NCBI GenBank assembly: GCA_963747515.1 | Contig: CAVVFN010000005.1 | Span: 372,001-436,000 of the forward strand | From: Mariniphaga sp963747515 | GTDB taxonomy: Bacteria > Bacteroidota > Bacteroidia > Bacteroidales > Prolixibacteraceae | Reading direction: 5' to 3' | DNA length: 64,000 nt | Shown here: positions 8,567 through 17,343 of the stretch, piece by piece | Layout of the letters: every line of letters begins with the position of its first letter | Position numbering within the stretch: the stretch's first letter is position 1 | Made by a program: the position numbers and the translations under genes | Notes under the pieces: generated by a model | Told to the model about the DNA's origin: nothing | The model's input: only the letters and a program-made list of their open reading frames with translations | The model's database searches: none

Positions 8567-9132
8567 TTATTTCTCATATAAATATCCCCAAAATCCTTTT
8601 TTCATTTTTCTATTAAACTCAGATTTACCTTTTAATTCTTTATATTCTTTTCCCCAAATTTTAATTTAAATGTTGTTTGTGAATTAGCTTCAACTATCTC
8701 AACACTATACTCTGGAGTTCTTGTGTGTGATGTTTTATTATAAACAGAAATACTGTCTAAGCTTAATATATTTCCATTTAATTCATAGTCAACTTGTCTA
8801 CCAATAGACCTATTGGTTAAAGAGGTTAATCCCCAAATTGGAATTGTCAAAGTAGCAGAGATTGCGAGTATTGAAATAGTTTCTCTTAAATAGTCCAAAT
8901 TTGTTGGTTTGGATTCATAACTGAATATCTTTTTTCGAAAAAATAAAAAAATAACTAAACTGATTGTCAGAATACTGGGAATTGTTGTTGAGTTTCGAAT
9001 CTGAATCCACGGACTAAAATCATAAAATCCGAATTCTAATAGTGTCAACATTATTGTGCCAAGAAATCCTAAAACAATGTATAATTCTTTTTTCTGTTTT
9101 TTCGTTAATTTTTTTCTTTTACTGCTTTTCAT
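8567..9132 (-). pseudogene. Three-helix membrane protein, probable single-base frameshift near the end
   Basis: The frame from 9132 begins with a very basic stretch (MKSSKRKKLTKKQKKE). It has hydrophobic segments at about residues 17-33, 52-66 and 88-105, then stops at 8632. Next to the stop, another frame gives WGKEYKELKGKSEFNRKMKK and ends in YLYEK with TAA at 8567-8569, just inside the attC-like site. The switch lies at an A-run near 8655; adding one A makes one protein of about 188 residues. It is the only gene in its cassette. Function is unknown; a short membrane protein with a soluble tail is all that can be said. Confidence 0.55.
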
Positions 9133-9173
9133 TTAGATTAAAGTATTACCTAAATAATTTGTCTTTTTAGTAT

Positions 9174-9272
9174 TACCCACAACGGTTAAGTATATGGTTT
9201 GTGCGCTTAACCGGAACATCAGATAACAGCACGAACCTAACAGCGCATAAACTATATACAATGTTACAGCGC
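9174..9272 (-). repeat. attC-like site 6
   Basis: Left end TACCCACAAC, right end GTTACAGCGC. Arms GTATATGGTTTGTGCGC and GCGCATAAACTATATAC form a 17-bp imperfect stem. Its core is nearly identical to attC-like site 1 but it has the normal ATG-TT right end. The right end is complementary to GCGCTGTAAC at 10221-10230. Confidence 0.87.
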
Positions 9273-9289
9273 GTTTAGATTTTATTATT

Positions 9290-9532
9290 ATGGATGAGAA
9301 TGAACAAAATTCAGGAGAATTAATAAGCACAACAAAGCTACGGATAGTTTATCCCGAAAATGCAGATCCTCAAAAATTCGACCCCCCATTAAACATGGAA
9401 CAAAAAAAACTTCTTTATGATATTAATTATATCAGCAGGACAATAAAAGACAAAGAACGGTTTTTAAACTATGTCAATTTTGTTTCTGATATAAAAAACA
9501 TGAGGGGGTGTCTTAAAATTTGCGACAGCTAA
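9290..9532 (+). CDS. Small hypothetical protein on opposite strand
   Basis: An 80-codon frame starts MDENEQNSGELISTTKLRI with an ATG 18 bases inside the cassette, and has a coding-like composition (charged, DPPLNMEQKK). It runs against the other genes of this cassette and overlaps the end of the convergent neighbour by 20 bases. Its last residues (MRGCLKICDS) look less natural and may mark a truncation. No family recognised. Confidence 0.4.
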   Translation: MDENEQNSGELISTTKLRIVYPENADPQKFDPPLNMEQKKLLYDINYISRTIKDKERFLNYVNFVSDIKNMRGCLKICDS

Positions 9533-9812
9533 TGAACACTTTATCATTTTTGCGTATTTTGAATTTGTCTGCACTTGCTTTTATTTTTTTTTCATGTTCA
9601 GCCCGATATTCGTGTTTTATGTGAAAATTTGTTCCTGAAATTGCTTCATCTAAATTGACAAATTCAAACGTGTTAATGTTATTTGGTTTATCTACAAGTT
9701 TAAAATCAACATGAAAAGATTCACCATTTTTAGTAAAATCTTCGTGTTTGAGATGAATAATAAATTCCTCAAATTCATTTCTTCTTTCTTGTGTAATTTT
9801 TTCTTCATTCAT
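9513..9812 (-). CDS. Hypothetical protein
   Basis: A 99-residue acidic protein starts MNEEKITQERRNEFEEFIIH and ends in a basic tail (FKIRKNDKVFISCRKF). The composition fits a small soluble cytoplasmic protein. It is the downstream gene of a pair in one cassette, 44 bases after the membrane protein gene. No known motif. Confidence 0.5.
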   Translation of the reverse strand: MNEEKITQERRNEFEEFIIHLKHEDFTKNGESFHVDFKLVDKPNNINTFEFVNLDEAISGTNFHIKHEYRAEHEKKIKASADKFKIRKNDKVFISCRKF

Positions 9813-9856
9813 AGTTTTAAATTTTTAGTTTATGGAATTATCATTAAAACATTTAG

Positions 9857-10204
9857 CTATTTTTCTGAGGGTAATTCTTGTTTTGGGGTGGATTCTTTGT
9901 GGGATTTATATTCTTGTAGGCGGTCAAGCAACCCGAATGATAATTCAGCTATTGTTAGCAGAGATATTGCTAAGGCAAGTACAATACTAATAATTTTATG
10001 AGTCATTGTCATTTTTTGCCAAAGATTTGATTTCCCCTTCAAAAAATATTTATCACCTCCCCTATCAATTAGGTCACGCCTAATCATTATATTAAAAACA
10101 TTTCTATTGTCTTTATAAAACGTCAAATTTTCCTTGATGTTAAATTCTCCGTTTTTAAATTGTCTTTTTATTTTCTTTATCTGTTTTTCAATCCCCATAA
10201 GCAC
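9857..10204 (-). CDS. Hypothetical single-pass membrane protein
   Basis: The 115-residue protein has a basic N-terminus (EKQIKKIKRQFKNGEF) and one transmembrane helix at about residues 69-90 (HKIISIVLALAISLLTIAEL), followed by a short tail. A slightly shorter start two codons later (MGIEKQ) is also possible. It is the first gene of the cassette delimited by GTTACAGCGC and GCGCTGTAAC. Function unknown. Confidence 0.5.
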   Translation of the reverse strand: MLMGIEKQIKKIKRQFKNGEFNIKENLTFYKDNRNVFNIMIRRDLIDRGGDKYFLKGKSNLWQKMTMTHKIISIVLALAISLLTIAELSFGLLDRLQEYKSHKESTPKQELPSEK

Positions 10205-10220
10205 TTACCTTTTTGTCAAT

Positions 10221-10262
10221 GCGCTGTAACGGTGTTATATATTCATATAACTATATTTCAAC
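10221..10262 (-). repeat. attC half-site 7
   Basis: GCGCTGTAACGG closes the previous cassette exactly, but the following bases (TGTTATATATTCATATAAC) only form a short AT-rich palindrome and no matching right arm follows. The site appears truncated. Confidence 0.55.
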
Positions 10263-10553
10263 TACATCAATTTTTAGCTAATTGCTCTGAGCTTCACACA
10301 CATATCCGGTAATAAGCGTTTGCAATTAGTTAAAAATGAATAAAACTACACCTAATTTATACGCTTAAATCAGAAAAACCAAACAAAAGCTCAAATTATT
10401 TATAACAGGTTCAGGAATCACCGTTTTTACAATTGATTTTATTGATTTCCAGGTATCCACCTGGCTTTGTACAGACGAATATCCGAATTTTAACGTTCTT
10501 TCCGGGTTTAATAGCCTAACATGATATGGAGGGGTTACAATACACCCAACCAT
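10263..10553. other. Stretch without a confident gene
   Basis: A 62-codon minus-strand frame at 10365-10553 contains DTWKSIKSIVKTVIPEPV, which faintly resembles very small membrane-associated Bacteroidales peptides, but I do not regard it as supported. Otherwise nothing is visible. The stretch has no cassette ends and may be an insertion into the array. Confidence 0.3.
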
Positions 10554-10751
10554 TCAGATTTCTTTCTGTTTTACAATAGCAGTTTTAACCTTTGCGAGCC
10601 TTACATCCATCCTTTCAAGCCTTTTTTCATGCTCCGTAAGCATGTTTTCTGTCCGGGGGTTCCGGACTGCCTGTTGTTCCCTGATGACTTCAACGATGTC
10701 CCTTCTGCAGAAAAGGAACCATGCAATTCCGAAATCACTGGCACAAATCAA
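10554..10751 (-). CDS. Small coiled-coil protein, repeated elsewhere in the window
   Basis: The 65-residue frame includes CRRDIVEVIREQQAVRNPRT and then ENMLTEHEKRLERMDVRL, a highly charged helical segment. The same DNA recurs with base changes at 17344-17502, where the reading CRRDIVEVIKEQQAVRNPRT is kept but then ends early. Conservation of the reading frame in two copies supports real coding origin. Function unknown; not obviously a cassette gene, since no cassette ends surround it. Confidence 0.4.
   Translation of the reverse strand: MICASDFGIAWFLFCRRDIVEVIREQQAVRNPRTENMLTEHEKRLERMDVRLAKVKTAIVKQKEI
10568..10722 (-). repeat. 155-bp repeat shared with 17344-17502, copy 1
   Basis: From AACCTTTGCGAGCCTTACAT to GATGTCCCTTCTGCAGAAAA this stretch matches 17344-17502 with scattered differences. 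It covers the coiled-coil frame. The second copy sits between the Fic cassette and the truncated intron 4. Confidence 0.75.
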
Positions 10752-10789
10752 AATGAAATAGCCAGGAATATTGCTTTCCCGGTAAAGTT

Positions 10790-10833
10790 CAGTTTATTGC
10801 CTTTCCGAACGCGTTCGGAAAGGCAATAAACTG
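10790..10833. repeat. Perfect 44-bp palindrome
   Basis: The half CAGTTTATTGCCTTTCCG followed by AACG is followed at once by its exact reverse complement, centred on ACGCGT. All 22 base pairs match. It has no loop, so it can form a cruciform or a strong hairpin in either direction. It lies in a gene-poor part of the array. Confidence 0.9.
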
Positions 10834-11056
10834 TGCACCATTGTTGCCAAAAAGTGTGTATTCTTAATTACGAAAAAATGTGCAGTTTTATTTATCCATT
10901 AGAAGATCCTGTAAAATGACAACCAGAATGTGCCTCTGTAGAGAATAAATCAACGGTTATGAGCAGAAAATAAAGTTTCGGAATAACAAAAATACCCCAT
11001 TTAAAACACTATAAGCAAAACCTTAAACAGCAGGTGGTTAAAAGGGGGGCAATGTT

Positions 11057-11125
11057 TAGTTCAACATACCCTCCAATGTAAAGCGTATGCAAGCAACGCT
11101 TTATTGGAGGCTAAGTGTTACATGC
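11057..11125 (-). repeat. attC-like site 8 (short form)
   Basis: Left end TTAGTTCAAC, right end GTTACATGCC. The arms CCTCCAATGTAAAGCGT and ACGCTTTATTGGAGG are complementary with an eight-base loop. At about 69 bases it is the shortest complete site here. The right end is complementary to GGCATGTAAC at 11963-11972, defining the UPF0158 cassette. Confidence 0.85.
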
Positions 11126-11513
11126 CGGTTTTAATTTCTTTTAATTCTTTTATTCTTTCTGTGTCAATATAATGTGTTGCATATCTGTCCTCAATTGTTG
11201 GAGTCCCTGATTTACTAAATCTAAGTCTGCGTTTTACTCCTTTACCGTATTGATTATATCCAGTCCACGAGCTTTTTAGTCCTAATTCGGTAGAGTATTT
11301 TCCTATTAATTTATTTATCAAAGTCAGTTTGCTCAGATTTGTATTACAAACTTTCTCCAAGTATTCAACACGACCAAATCGCCAGTTGTCATAATCTTTA
11401 TTTGACACATAATTAAGCTGTTTTAAAATGTCAACGGCACAAACAATTCCTTTTTCGTAGCGGTTTAAATGTACCAGTCTTTTTACTTCTTTCTCTAAAT
11501 TAACGTTATTCAT
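11118..11513 (-). CDS. Hypothetical protein paired with UPF0158
   Basis: The 131-residue protein is basic and helical (MNNVNLEKEVKRLVHLNRYE, later YGKGVKRRLRFSKSG). It overlaps the upstream UPF0158 gene by 8 bases and shares its cassette, so the two probably act together. The stop lies inside the attC right end, as is usual in integron cassettes. I do not recognise the family. Confidence 0.6.
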   Translation of the reverse strand: MNNVNLEKEVKRLVHLNRYEKGIVCAVDILKQLNYVSNKDYDNWRFGRVEYLEKVCNTNLSKLTLINKLIGKYSTELGLKSSWTGYNQYGKGVKRRLRFSKSGTPTIEDRYATHYIDTERIKELKEIKTGM

Positions 11514-11940
11514 AAAAATCCTTGTCGTTTAAGTCAATTTGCTCCTTAATGAATTGAATATAACGCAATTTTTTAAAATCAAACCATCGTTGTAGGAATG
11601 CTTCTGAGTTGTCAATTTGCCACTTAAAGTTTTGAAACGGTTTTGGTCTGTTTAAAGCATTTATTAGTCTGTCTTGCAATTTTGAATCATTAATACTCTC
11701 AGCAAAGTCTGCCATAATTTTAAACGAATCGTGCGAGTCAAAACTATCGAATTCAAAATAATCACCCCAGTTTTCATCAATTTCATTTAATTCCTCCTCC
11801 CAAGGTTCTTTGTCAGCACCAATCCAACTGTCGAAATTAAGAATTGTTTTAATCTCTCCAGATTTGAGATTGTAAAAACATCTCATACCTGAATCCAAAT
11901 TATCGGCAATTTCTTCTATTTGTTTTTCTGTCGGTTTCAT
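11506..11940 (-). CDS. UPF0158 family protein
   Basis: The 144-residue protein starts MKPTEKQIEEIADNLDSGMR with CFYNLKSGEI, the standard N-terminus of UPF0158, and continues with an acidic middle (KEPWEEELNEIDENW) and the family segment FKWQIDNSEAFLQRWFDFK. Molecular function is unknown. It is the first gene of a two-gene cassette with complementary ends TTACATGCC and GGCATGTAA. Confidence 0.8.
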   Translation of the reverse strand: MKPTEKQIEEIADNLDSGMRCFYNLKSGEIKTILNFDSWIGADKEPWEEELNEIDENWGDYFEFDSFDSHDSFKIMADFAESINDSKLQDRLINALNRPKPFQNFKWQIDNSEAFLQRWFDFKKLRYIQFIKEQIDLNDKDFYE

Positions 11941-11980
11941 TTATTCACGATACTTTTTAACTGGCATGTAACGGTTTATG

Positions 11981-12601
11981 GTCGAGTAGGAGAAGGGGAT
12001 TTCACCCCTCCCCTCTCTCAGAACCGTACGTGACAGTCTCCCGTCATACGGCTCTTCTAATCTCATCTGTAAATTTAAGCTCATCCTCCGAAAAGTTGGC
12101 AAATTACATTTAAGATTAGCTGATCCCTTTGCTCCATTTCCATTACAGAAACTTCATCGCTACTACGAATCAGTCCGCCACCTTGAAACACTTTGGTAAT
12201 AATCTTGCAGTTGTTCTGCTTGATGTTTCCCTTTAGCATTGTTACAAGGTTTCCTGCGTTCCGTAAACAAGCCCGGATAAAATTCATGCCTCCTCTACAC
12301 CGGTTGCCGCATAGCCAGTAAACAGGTTTCCGCTATACTTATCCCTGGGAACTCGACATTTCCCGGTTTTGACAACATGTACGCCTTCTCGATGCGTCAT
12401 CGTAAGGTTCACTTTCGTTCATCTCTATTATCCATACCTGACAAGTCATGCCTGCCTTTTCTTCTCTCGCTTCACACCAGTAAATTTCTTCACTCGCATT
12501 AGAAAAGTGGTTTAAGACCGGCTCCTATAAGCAGACCTTGGTGGATCGGTTCCACCATCTTATTTACAGTTGCGTAAGGATATTCCTTACTCACAGCACA
12601 C
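11981..12601 (-). mobile_element. ORF-less group IIC intron 2
   Basis: This 621-base element has the same ends as the full introns: 5' GTGTGCTGTG (minus strand, at 12601) and 3' CCTACTCGAC at 11981. It keeps domain V (AGAGCCGTATGACGGG paired with ACGTACGGTTCT) and domain VI, and the domain I-IV part matches intron 1 loosely. It has no RT gene. Its length equals the non-coding part of intron 1 (about 640 bases), so it looks like a complete ribozyme that would need a maturase in trans, for example from intron 1. Confidence 0.8.
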
Positions 12602-14507
12602 GTCGAGTAGGCAAAGGGAGTTTCACCCTAAGCCTCTCACAGAACCGTGCTTGATAGTCTCCCATCACACGGCTCTTGTTATACAAATCTAAACGCTTCA
12701 ACCTGATAATCCTATTTGCCAGTGGTAAAATAGTGTTGGAAATTGCTTCCTCACTGTTTCTAACCATTTATAGGCACGGTTTACACTGGTTTTGTAGCGT
12801 TTGTACCTCTTTCTTGCCCAGCGCACAATGCGCTTTCTCAGTAACTGAAAGATGGAATTCATTTCGTGTTTCCTGAACTTGCCATAGTAGTTTACCCATC
12901 CCCGAATGTACGGGTTTAAAAATTGGGCAACGCCTACAATGCTTTTGAAAGTCAGGCCAACAATATCCAATTCTTCCATTTTGTCTGCAATACGTTTCTT
13001 CGAACTAATGCTGATGGCACAATCGTAACCCAAGAACAATTTTCCTGTCTTGGGCGATTTGGTTGTGCGTGGTTGAAACGAATACCCAAGAAAATCGAAC
13101 TTTACAACCGGATGGTCGCCTTGACGGCGATAATCGCGACAATAAACAAGTTTTGTTTTTCAGGGTGTAGTTCCAAACCACAGGCTTTTAGCCGTTCACG
13201 TAACTTTTCAAGCAGCCATTCTGCATGGGCTTTGCTTTTACAATGAATTATTGCATCGTCGGCATAGCGTACAAAATTCACTGATTTGTGCTTTAGTTCA
13301 AGCCATTTATCCATGGCATAGTGTAGAAACAGGTTGGCTAATAACGGACTAATAACACCTCCCTGTGGCGTTCCTTTCCCTTGCTTTGGAACCAGTTCTC
13401 CTGATTTCGTTAACACAGGTGCGTTCAACCACCGTTTGATGTAAAATAAGCACCAATTTTCGCTTACATGTTTCTCCAGGGCAAGCAATAATTTCCCATG
13501 GTCGATATTATCAAAGAAACCTTTAATGTCGAGGTCGATTACCCAGTCAGTTATCCTACAGTTATTGCGTACCGATGTGAGTGCCTGATGGGCATTCTTG
13601 TTTGGACGGTAACCATAAGAATTGTTACTGAATATTGTCTCGAACCTTGGCTCTAAGAAATCTTTTACCACCATTTGTCCAACCCTGTCGGAGATTGTAG
13701 GGATGCCAAGTTTTCGGATTTCTCCATTTTTCTTGGCTATCTCTACTTCTTTAACTGGCGGTGGAAAATAACTCCCTGATGCCATACGGTTCCAAAGTTT
13801 GTACAAGTGTTTCGACCTGTCAGCATCGAATTCTTCCATGCTGATTTCGTCAACACCTGACTCCCTTTGTTGGCCTTCACTTTCTTGTAAGCCGCCCATA
13901 CCAATTCGCGGCTTACCGGTACTGATTTTGTCTCATTCCATAAATTCATCCTCTCGCGAGTTGTTAAATGTTATGATACTGGATAACCTAACCCCTTTGC
14001 TCCATTCCCATTACAGGAGCTTCATCGCTACTACGGGTTAGTCCGTCCCTGTTCCCGCCTAAGGCGGTATTCCGCCTTCAGGTTGTTCCCGTTGTACATT
14101 AATCCCTTTGCATGCAGAAAGGTTCCCGAGTTCCGCAATAAGCCCGGAGGAAGGCTCATGCCGCCTGAATGACGCCAGCCGAATGGATAGTAAACAGGTA
14201 ACTTCCAAACTTAGCATTGCTTCCAACACTAATTTTCACTCCGTCACATACTCCGTAGCTTTTGACTGGATATGGCCACTTCTCGACACCTCTTCAGCGG
14301 TTACGGTTAGTTCATCTCCTTTATCCATACCTGATTCTGCTCATGACAGAACCTTTTCCTAAATGCTCAGTACAATGCCTCTTATACACAGCACCTTTAG
14401 GTGGTTTAAAACCCTTGCCTGTACAACGGTCTTGGTGGGACGATTCCACCATCTTAATTACAGCATGCAATGAACTTTATTTGCCGATTCATTGCTTCTT
14501 GGCACAC
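12602..14507 (-). mobile_element. Group IIC-attC intron 3, full length, RT broken
   Basis: The element runs from 5' GTGTGCCAAG (minus strand, at 14507) to 3' CCTACTCGAC at 12602, immediately upstream of intron 2. Size (1906 bases) and layout match intron 1. Domain V is present near 12680-12640. The RT gene carries two single-base deletions, so mobility would need help in trans. Confidence 0.85.
12698..13949 (-). pseudogene. Group II intron reverse transcriptase with two frameshifts
   Basis: The start MNLWNETKSVPVSRELVWAA is intact. The frame is lost near 13855, where GAGCTC of the intron 4 copy has become GACTC (one base missing), and again near 13150 in an A-run after ELHPEK. Between and after these points the sequence is plainly RT: GKGTPQGGVISPLL, FVRYADDAI and the C-terminal RWARKRYKRYKTSV. 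Correcting two bases restores a protein of about 417 residues closely related to the intron 1 RT. Confidence 0.88.
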
Positions 14508-14686
14508 TAAGTGGAGTGCGGGATTAAAAGTTGGAAACTTTCAATTCTGCACGGAGCCAATTCGTTTATTCAATATTTCGAATTTTTCGTCAATCGTCAA
14601 AGACGAATTGGCGGTGTTGGAACGAAGAACTGCGGTTGAATTACCCGCTGAAACCCGCATCTTACATTTTGTTACAAATAGTACTT

Positions 14687-14998
14687 TTATATATTAACTG
14701 ATAATTTCAATTGTCCACCCAATCCATCTCTAATTATTCGCATAAGAGTTGACAATCGAATATCACTTGCATTATTTTCAATTCTTGAGATATAATTTTT
14801 TGTTGTTCCAACTTTTAAAGCAAGTTCTTCCTGAGTCATGTGTTGTTTTTTTCTTGCTTCTTGAATTAGTACTCCAATTTTGAAAGACTCAAATTCTTCC
14901 TCGTACTTTTCACGAGAAGTTGTTCCATTTTTTCCATATTTTTTATCTAAATGGTCATCCCAAGAAACGAGGTCTTTATTTTTTTCATTTGTTTTCAT
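14687..14998 (-). CDS. higA: XRE-family antitoxin (HigA-like)
   Basis: The protein has an acidic N-terminus (KNKDLVSWDDHLDKKYG) and a C-terminal helix-turn-helix (TQEELALKVGTTKNYISRIE) as in phage-type HigA antitoxins. It overlaps the end of the upstream toxin gene by 14 bases, the usual toxin-first order. It should neutralise the toxin and repress the operon. I chose the ATG at 14996-14998; a start three codons upstream is possible. The stop lies a few bases from the attC-like site 9 end. Confidence 0.82.
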   Translation of the reverse strand: MKTNEKNKDLVSWDDHLDKKYGKNGTTSREKYEEEFESFKIGVLIQEARKKQHMTQEELALKVGTTKNYISRIENNASDIRLSTLMRIIRDGLGGQLKLSVNI

Positions 14999-15326
14999 AA
15001 TACTCATTTTTTAATTTTTCTGCTTTTTTTATTTCTTTCTTAGGAGTTTTTTTGTCTTTTTTCTGAAATCCACTTAATAATATTACTAAGTTTCCTTCGT
15101 CGAAAAAGCAAAACACTCTGAAAATATTGTTTCCAACCTGAACTCTAATTTCAAAGAGTCCATCCGTTCCAGTCAAGTGTTTTAAATATTTTTGAGGAAC
15201 AATTTTTAAGACACTGATTAATCCAATTACCCAATCGATTTTCTTTTGAACATCTTTTGTCTGTGAATTGTAAAAATCCCAAAAATGATTTTTGTAAACA
15301 CTTATTTTTCTTTTAAAATCTTTCAA
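14985..15326 (-). CDS. higB: RelE/HigB-type toxin (Gp49-like)
   Basis: This 113-residue basic protein has the family core VIGLISVLKIVPQKYLKHL, then GLFEIRVQVGNNIFRVFCFF and the GNLVILLSGFQKKDKKTP motif of phage-derived Gp49-like/HigB toxins. These are ribosome-dependent mRNA endonucleases. The protein ends in a lysine-rich helix. It is the first gene of a toxin-antitoxin cassette, with the antitoxin start overlapping its stop. Confidence 0.85.
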   Translation of the reverse strand: MKDFKRKISVYKNHFWDFYNSQTKDVQKKIDWVIGLISVLKIVPQKYLKHLTGTDGLFEIRVQVGNNIFRVFCFFDEGNLVILLSGFQKKDKKTPKKEIKKAEKLKNEYYENK

Positions 15327-15442
15327 TTATTTCAAATTTAAACTTTCACAAAGTTACCTATTTAGGCAACTAAATCAAATTTTTTAAATGAGTATTATTT
15401 TTTGAGGAATTTAATTTAGATAATTTCAAGATAATTGTGAAT

Positions 15443-15934
15443 TTATTTTCTCCAACTATATCCAATTCCTAACCCAAACCAAATCCATCTGGTTTCAATT
15501 GTGTTTATCATTGGGTTCCAATTGAAGTTGAAAAATAATCCTTTATTTTTGGGAGTAACTCTTATTCCAGCTTTAGCAAATCCAATGAATCCCAAATTAT
15601 TTATTCCACTTGAAAAAGTTTGATTTCCACTTTTATTTTTAAGAAAAACTCCAGCAGAAATTCCTGCTCCATATTCAAAAGCGATACGATTCTTTCCAAT
15701 TAATCCATTCAGCCCAATCGGTATTACTAATACATCAGGAATATAACCTAAACCCGTTCTCATACCAAGTCCATCGTTTCCTGGTTTAAAACGAAAATCA
15801 TAATTGACTGACCCAAAAACACCACTTCCTACTAATTCTACATATGCAACTTGTCTTTTTAGATTTTCTTGACTAAATAAGTTAAAGGAGATGAGCATGA
15901 ATGTTGATAATAAAATACTTTGTTTTTTTTTCAT
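15443..15934 (-). CDS. Secreted outer-membrane-like hypothetical protein
   Basis: From the ATG at 15932-15934 the protein begins MKKKQSILLSTFMLISFNLF, a signal peptide, with cleavage after FSQ likely. The mature 140 residues are glycine- and aromatic-rich with alternating patterns (FGSVNYDFRFKPGNDG, LFFNFNWNPM) and end in a segment with IWFGLGIGYSW, like a small beta-barrel. The frame stays open to 16111, but that would start beyond the attC-like site. It shares the cassette with the HigBA-like pair. Confidence 0.6.
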   Translation of the reverse strand: MKKKQSILLSTFMLISFNLFSQENLKRQVAYVELVGSGVFGSVNYDFRFKPGNDGLGMRTGLGYIPDVLVIPIGLNGLIGKNRIAFEYGAGISAGVFLKNKSGNQTFSSGINNLGFIGFAKAGIRVTPKNKGLFFNFNWNPMINTIETRWIWFGLGIGYSWRK

Positions 15935-15985
15935 ATTCTTAAAAGTTGTATTAATGATTGGAATAATTTTTTGTTTTTTAAGTAT

Positions 15986-16122
15986 TATTTGTAACGGGCA
16001 AGTGCAAGTTTTCGGCCTGGATGCGTACTTTGATTTTTCATTTAAACTCAAAATATTTAGCGTAATGAAATGCATAAATTTACCGCCATAACCGGGCTGA
16101 AATTTGCACAATGTTACCGCAA
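15986..16122 (-). repeat. attC-like site 10
   Basis: Left end TATTTGTAAC matches the TTACAAATA opening the HigBA cassette. Right end GTTACCGCA opens the next Fic cassette. Arms GTGCAAGTTTTCGGCCTGG and ACCGGGCTGAAATTTGCAC are complementary with unpaired bases. The middle part differs from sites 2-4. Confidence 0.85.
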
Positions 16123-16129
16123 TGTGGAT

Positions 16130-17209
16130 TTATCTTTTTGCCAACAGATTAAATAATTTTTCATTTATATAATAGTTTCCGGTTCCAATTCTTTCTTTTT
16201 TTAATATTCCATCCTTTGCAAGTTTATTTAAATAATTAGCCGCTGTAATCCTTGAAACATTCAAGTCATTAACAATGAATTCAATTTTTGTGTAAGGATG
16301 TTTAAACAGATTATTTAATAAATCCTGGCTGTAAAATTTGTAGTTGTCCCGGAGTTTATGTTTGTATTCCAACATGAACTCCCGTATCTGAATAATTAAA
16401 TCAATTGTTTCCCTCGAAGTTTTTTCAATTCCATGAATCATAAACAAAAGCCATTCCTCCCAATTTTCATTGTCTCTGAGTTGTTGTAATAATCTGTAAT
16501 AATCTGATTTATTTTGAATGATATAGTTGCTTAGGTATAAAATTGGGAGATTTTGTAATTTTTCAATAATCAGATAAAGTATGTTTATAATTCTTCCTGT
16601 TCGTCCGTTTCCATCGTAAAACGGGTGGATACTTTCAAACTGATAATGGATAATTGCCATTTTAATAATTGGATCACAATCGCACATTGAAGGGCCATTA
16701 ATGAATTTTTCAAGGTTTGTCATCAATTTGTTTATTTCATTAATGTCTTGCGGTGGAGTATAAATGGTTTCTCCTGTTGATGAATTTTTCAAAGCAGTTC
16801 CGGGTAACTTTCGAAAACCTGCACTGTTTCCTTCCAATTCTTTTTGAATTTCAATGATTATGTTATTGGTAATTATCCCTTTGGTTTTAATTAATTCAAA
16901 ACCTTTTTTTAATGCAGAAATATAATTTTGAACTTCTTTTGCCTCAAGCGATTTAAAAGATTCGAGGTTTAATGCCGATTTGTACAATTCATCATGAGTT
17001 GTAATTATATTTTCAATTGCAGAACTGTCTTTTGCTTCCTGCAACCCCAAAGTGTTTATCAAAATGATTTGGTTTGGAATTGTCGATGCAATCCCTTTTA
17101 ATTCAGCTAATGCTGCATGAGCAGACGGCAAACTTTTAAGAACTGCTTTTGTCTCAACGTCAACAGTCAGTGGCAGCTCTTTTAATTTCCAATTTTCATT
17201 TTGATTCAT
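16130..17209 (-). CDS. Fic-family protein (AMP transferase type)
   Basis: The 359-residue protein has an N-terminal Fic_N-like region, the inhibitory motif SSAIEN at residues 62-67, the catalytic loop HPFYDGNGRTGR at 195-206 with all canonical residues, and a C-terminal winged helix (TKIEFIVNDLNVSRITAANY). Class II Fic enzymes of this kind attach AMP to target hydroxyls and are held in check by the inhibitory glutamate. It is alone in its cassette. The cassette's far end appears as a degenerate GCGGCAAC near 17343. Confidence 0.9.
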   Translation of the reverse strand: MNQNENWKLKELPLTVDVETKAVLKSLPSAHAALAELKGIASTIPNQIILINTLGLQEAKDSSAIENIITTHDELYKSALNLESFKSLEAKEVQNYISALKKGFELIKTKGIITNNIIIEIQKELEGNSAGFRKLPGTALKNSSTGETIYTPPQDINEINKLMTNLEKFINGPSMCDCDPIIKMAIIHYQFESIHPFYDGNGRTGRIINILYLIIEKLQNLPILYLSNYIIQNKSDYYRLLQQLRDNENWEEWLLFMIHGIEKTSRETIDLIIQIREFMLEYKHKLRDNYKFYSQDLLNNLFKHPYTKIEFIVNDLNVSRITAANYLNKLAKDGILKKERIGTGNYYINEKLFNLLAKR

Positions 17210-17343
17210 TGTGTAAAGATTTCGATGTTTTCTTTACAAATATACCACATTCCGTAAAGAGAATTCAATTTTCTTTACAAAGATTGGTTTCATTGATAAT
17301 CATTTTCAATTTTCTATACATGTCATCATTTTTTCAACCATTT

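Larger units (their letters stand above)
11963..14680 (-). repeat. attC-like site 9, interrupted by two tandem introns
   Basis: Left end GGCATGTAAC, right end GTTACAAATA. When 11981-14507 is removed the arms TTTATGTAAGTGGAGTGCGG and CCCGCATCTTACATTTT pair. The two introns lie head to tail without a base between them. Confidence 0.8.

Noticed and set aside
12081..12287. 68-codon minus-strand frame in the ORF-less intron
   Set aside because: It falls in ribozyme sequence that aligns with the non-coding 5' part of intron 1 and has no RT motif.
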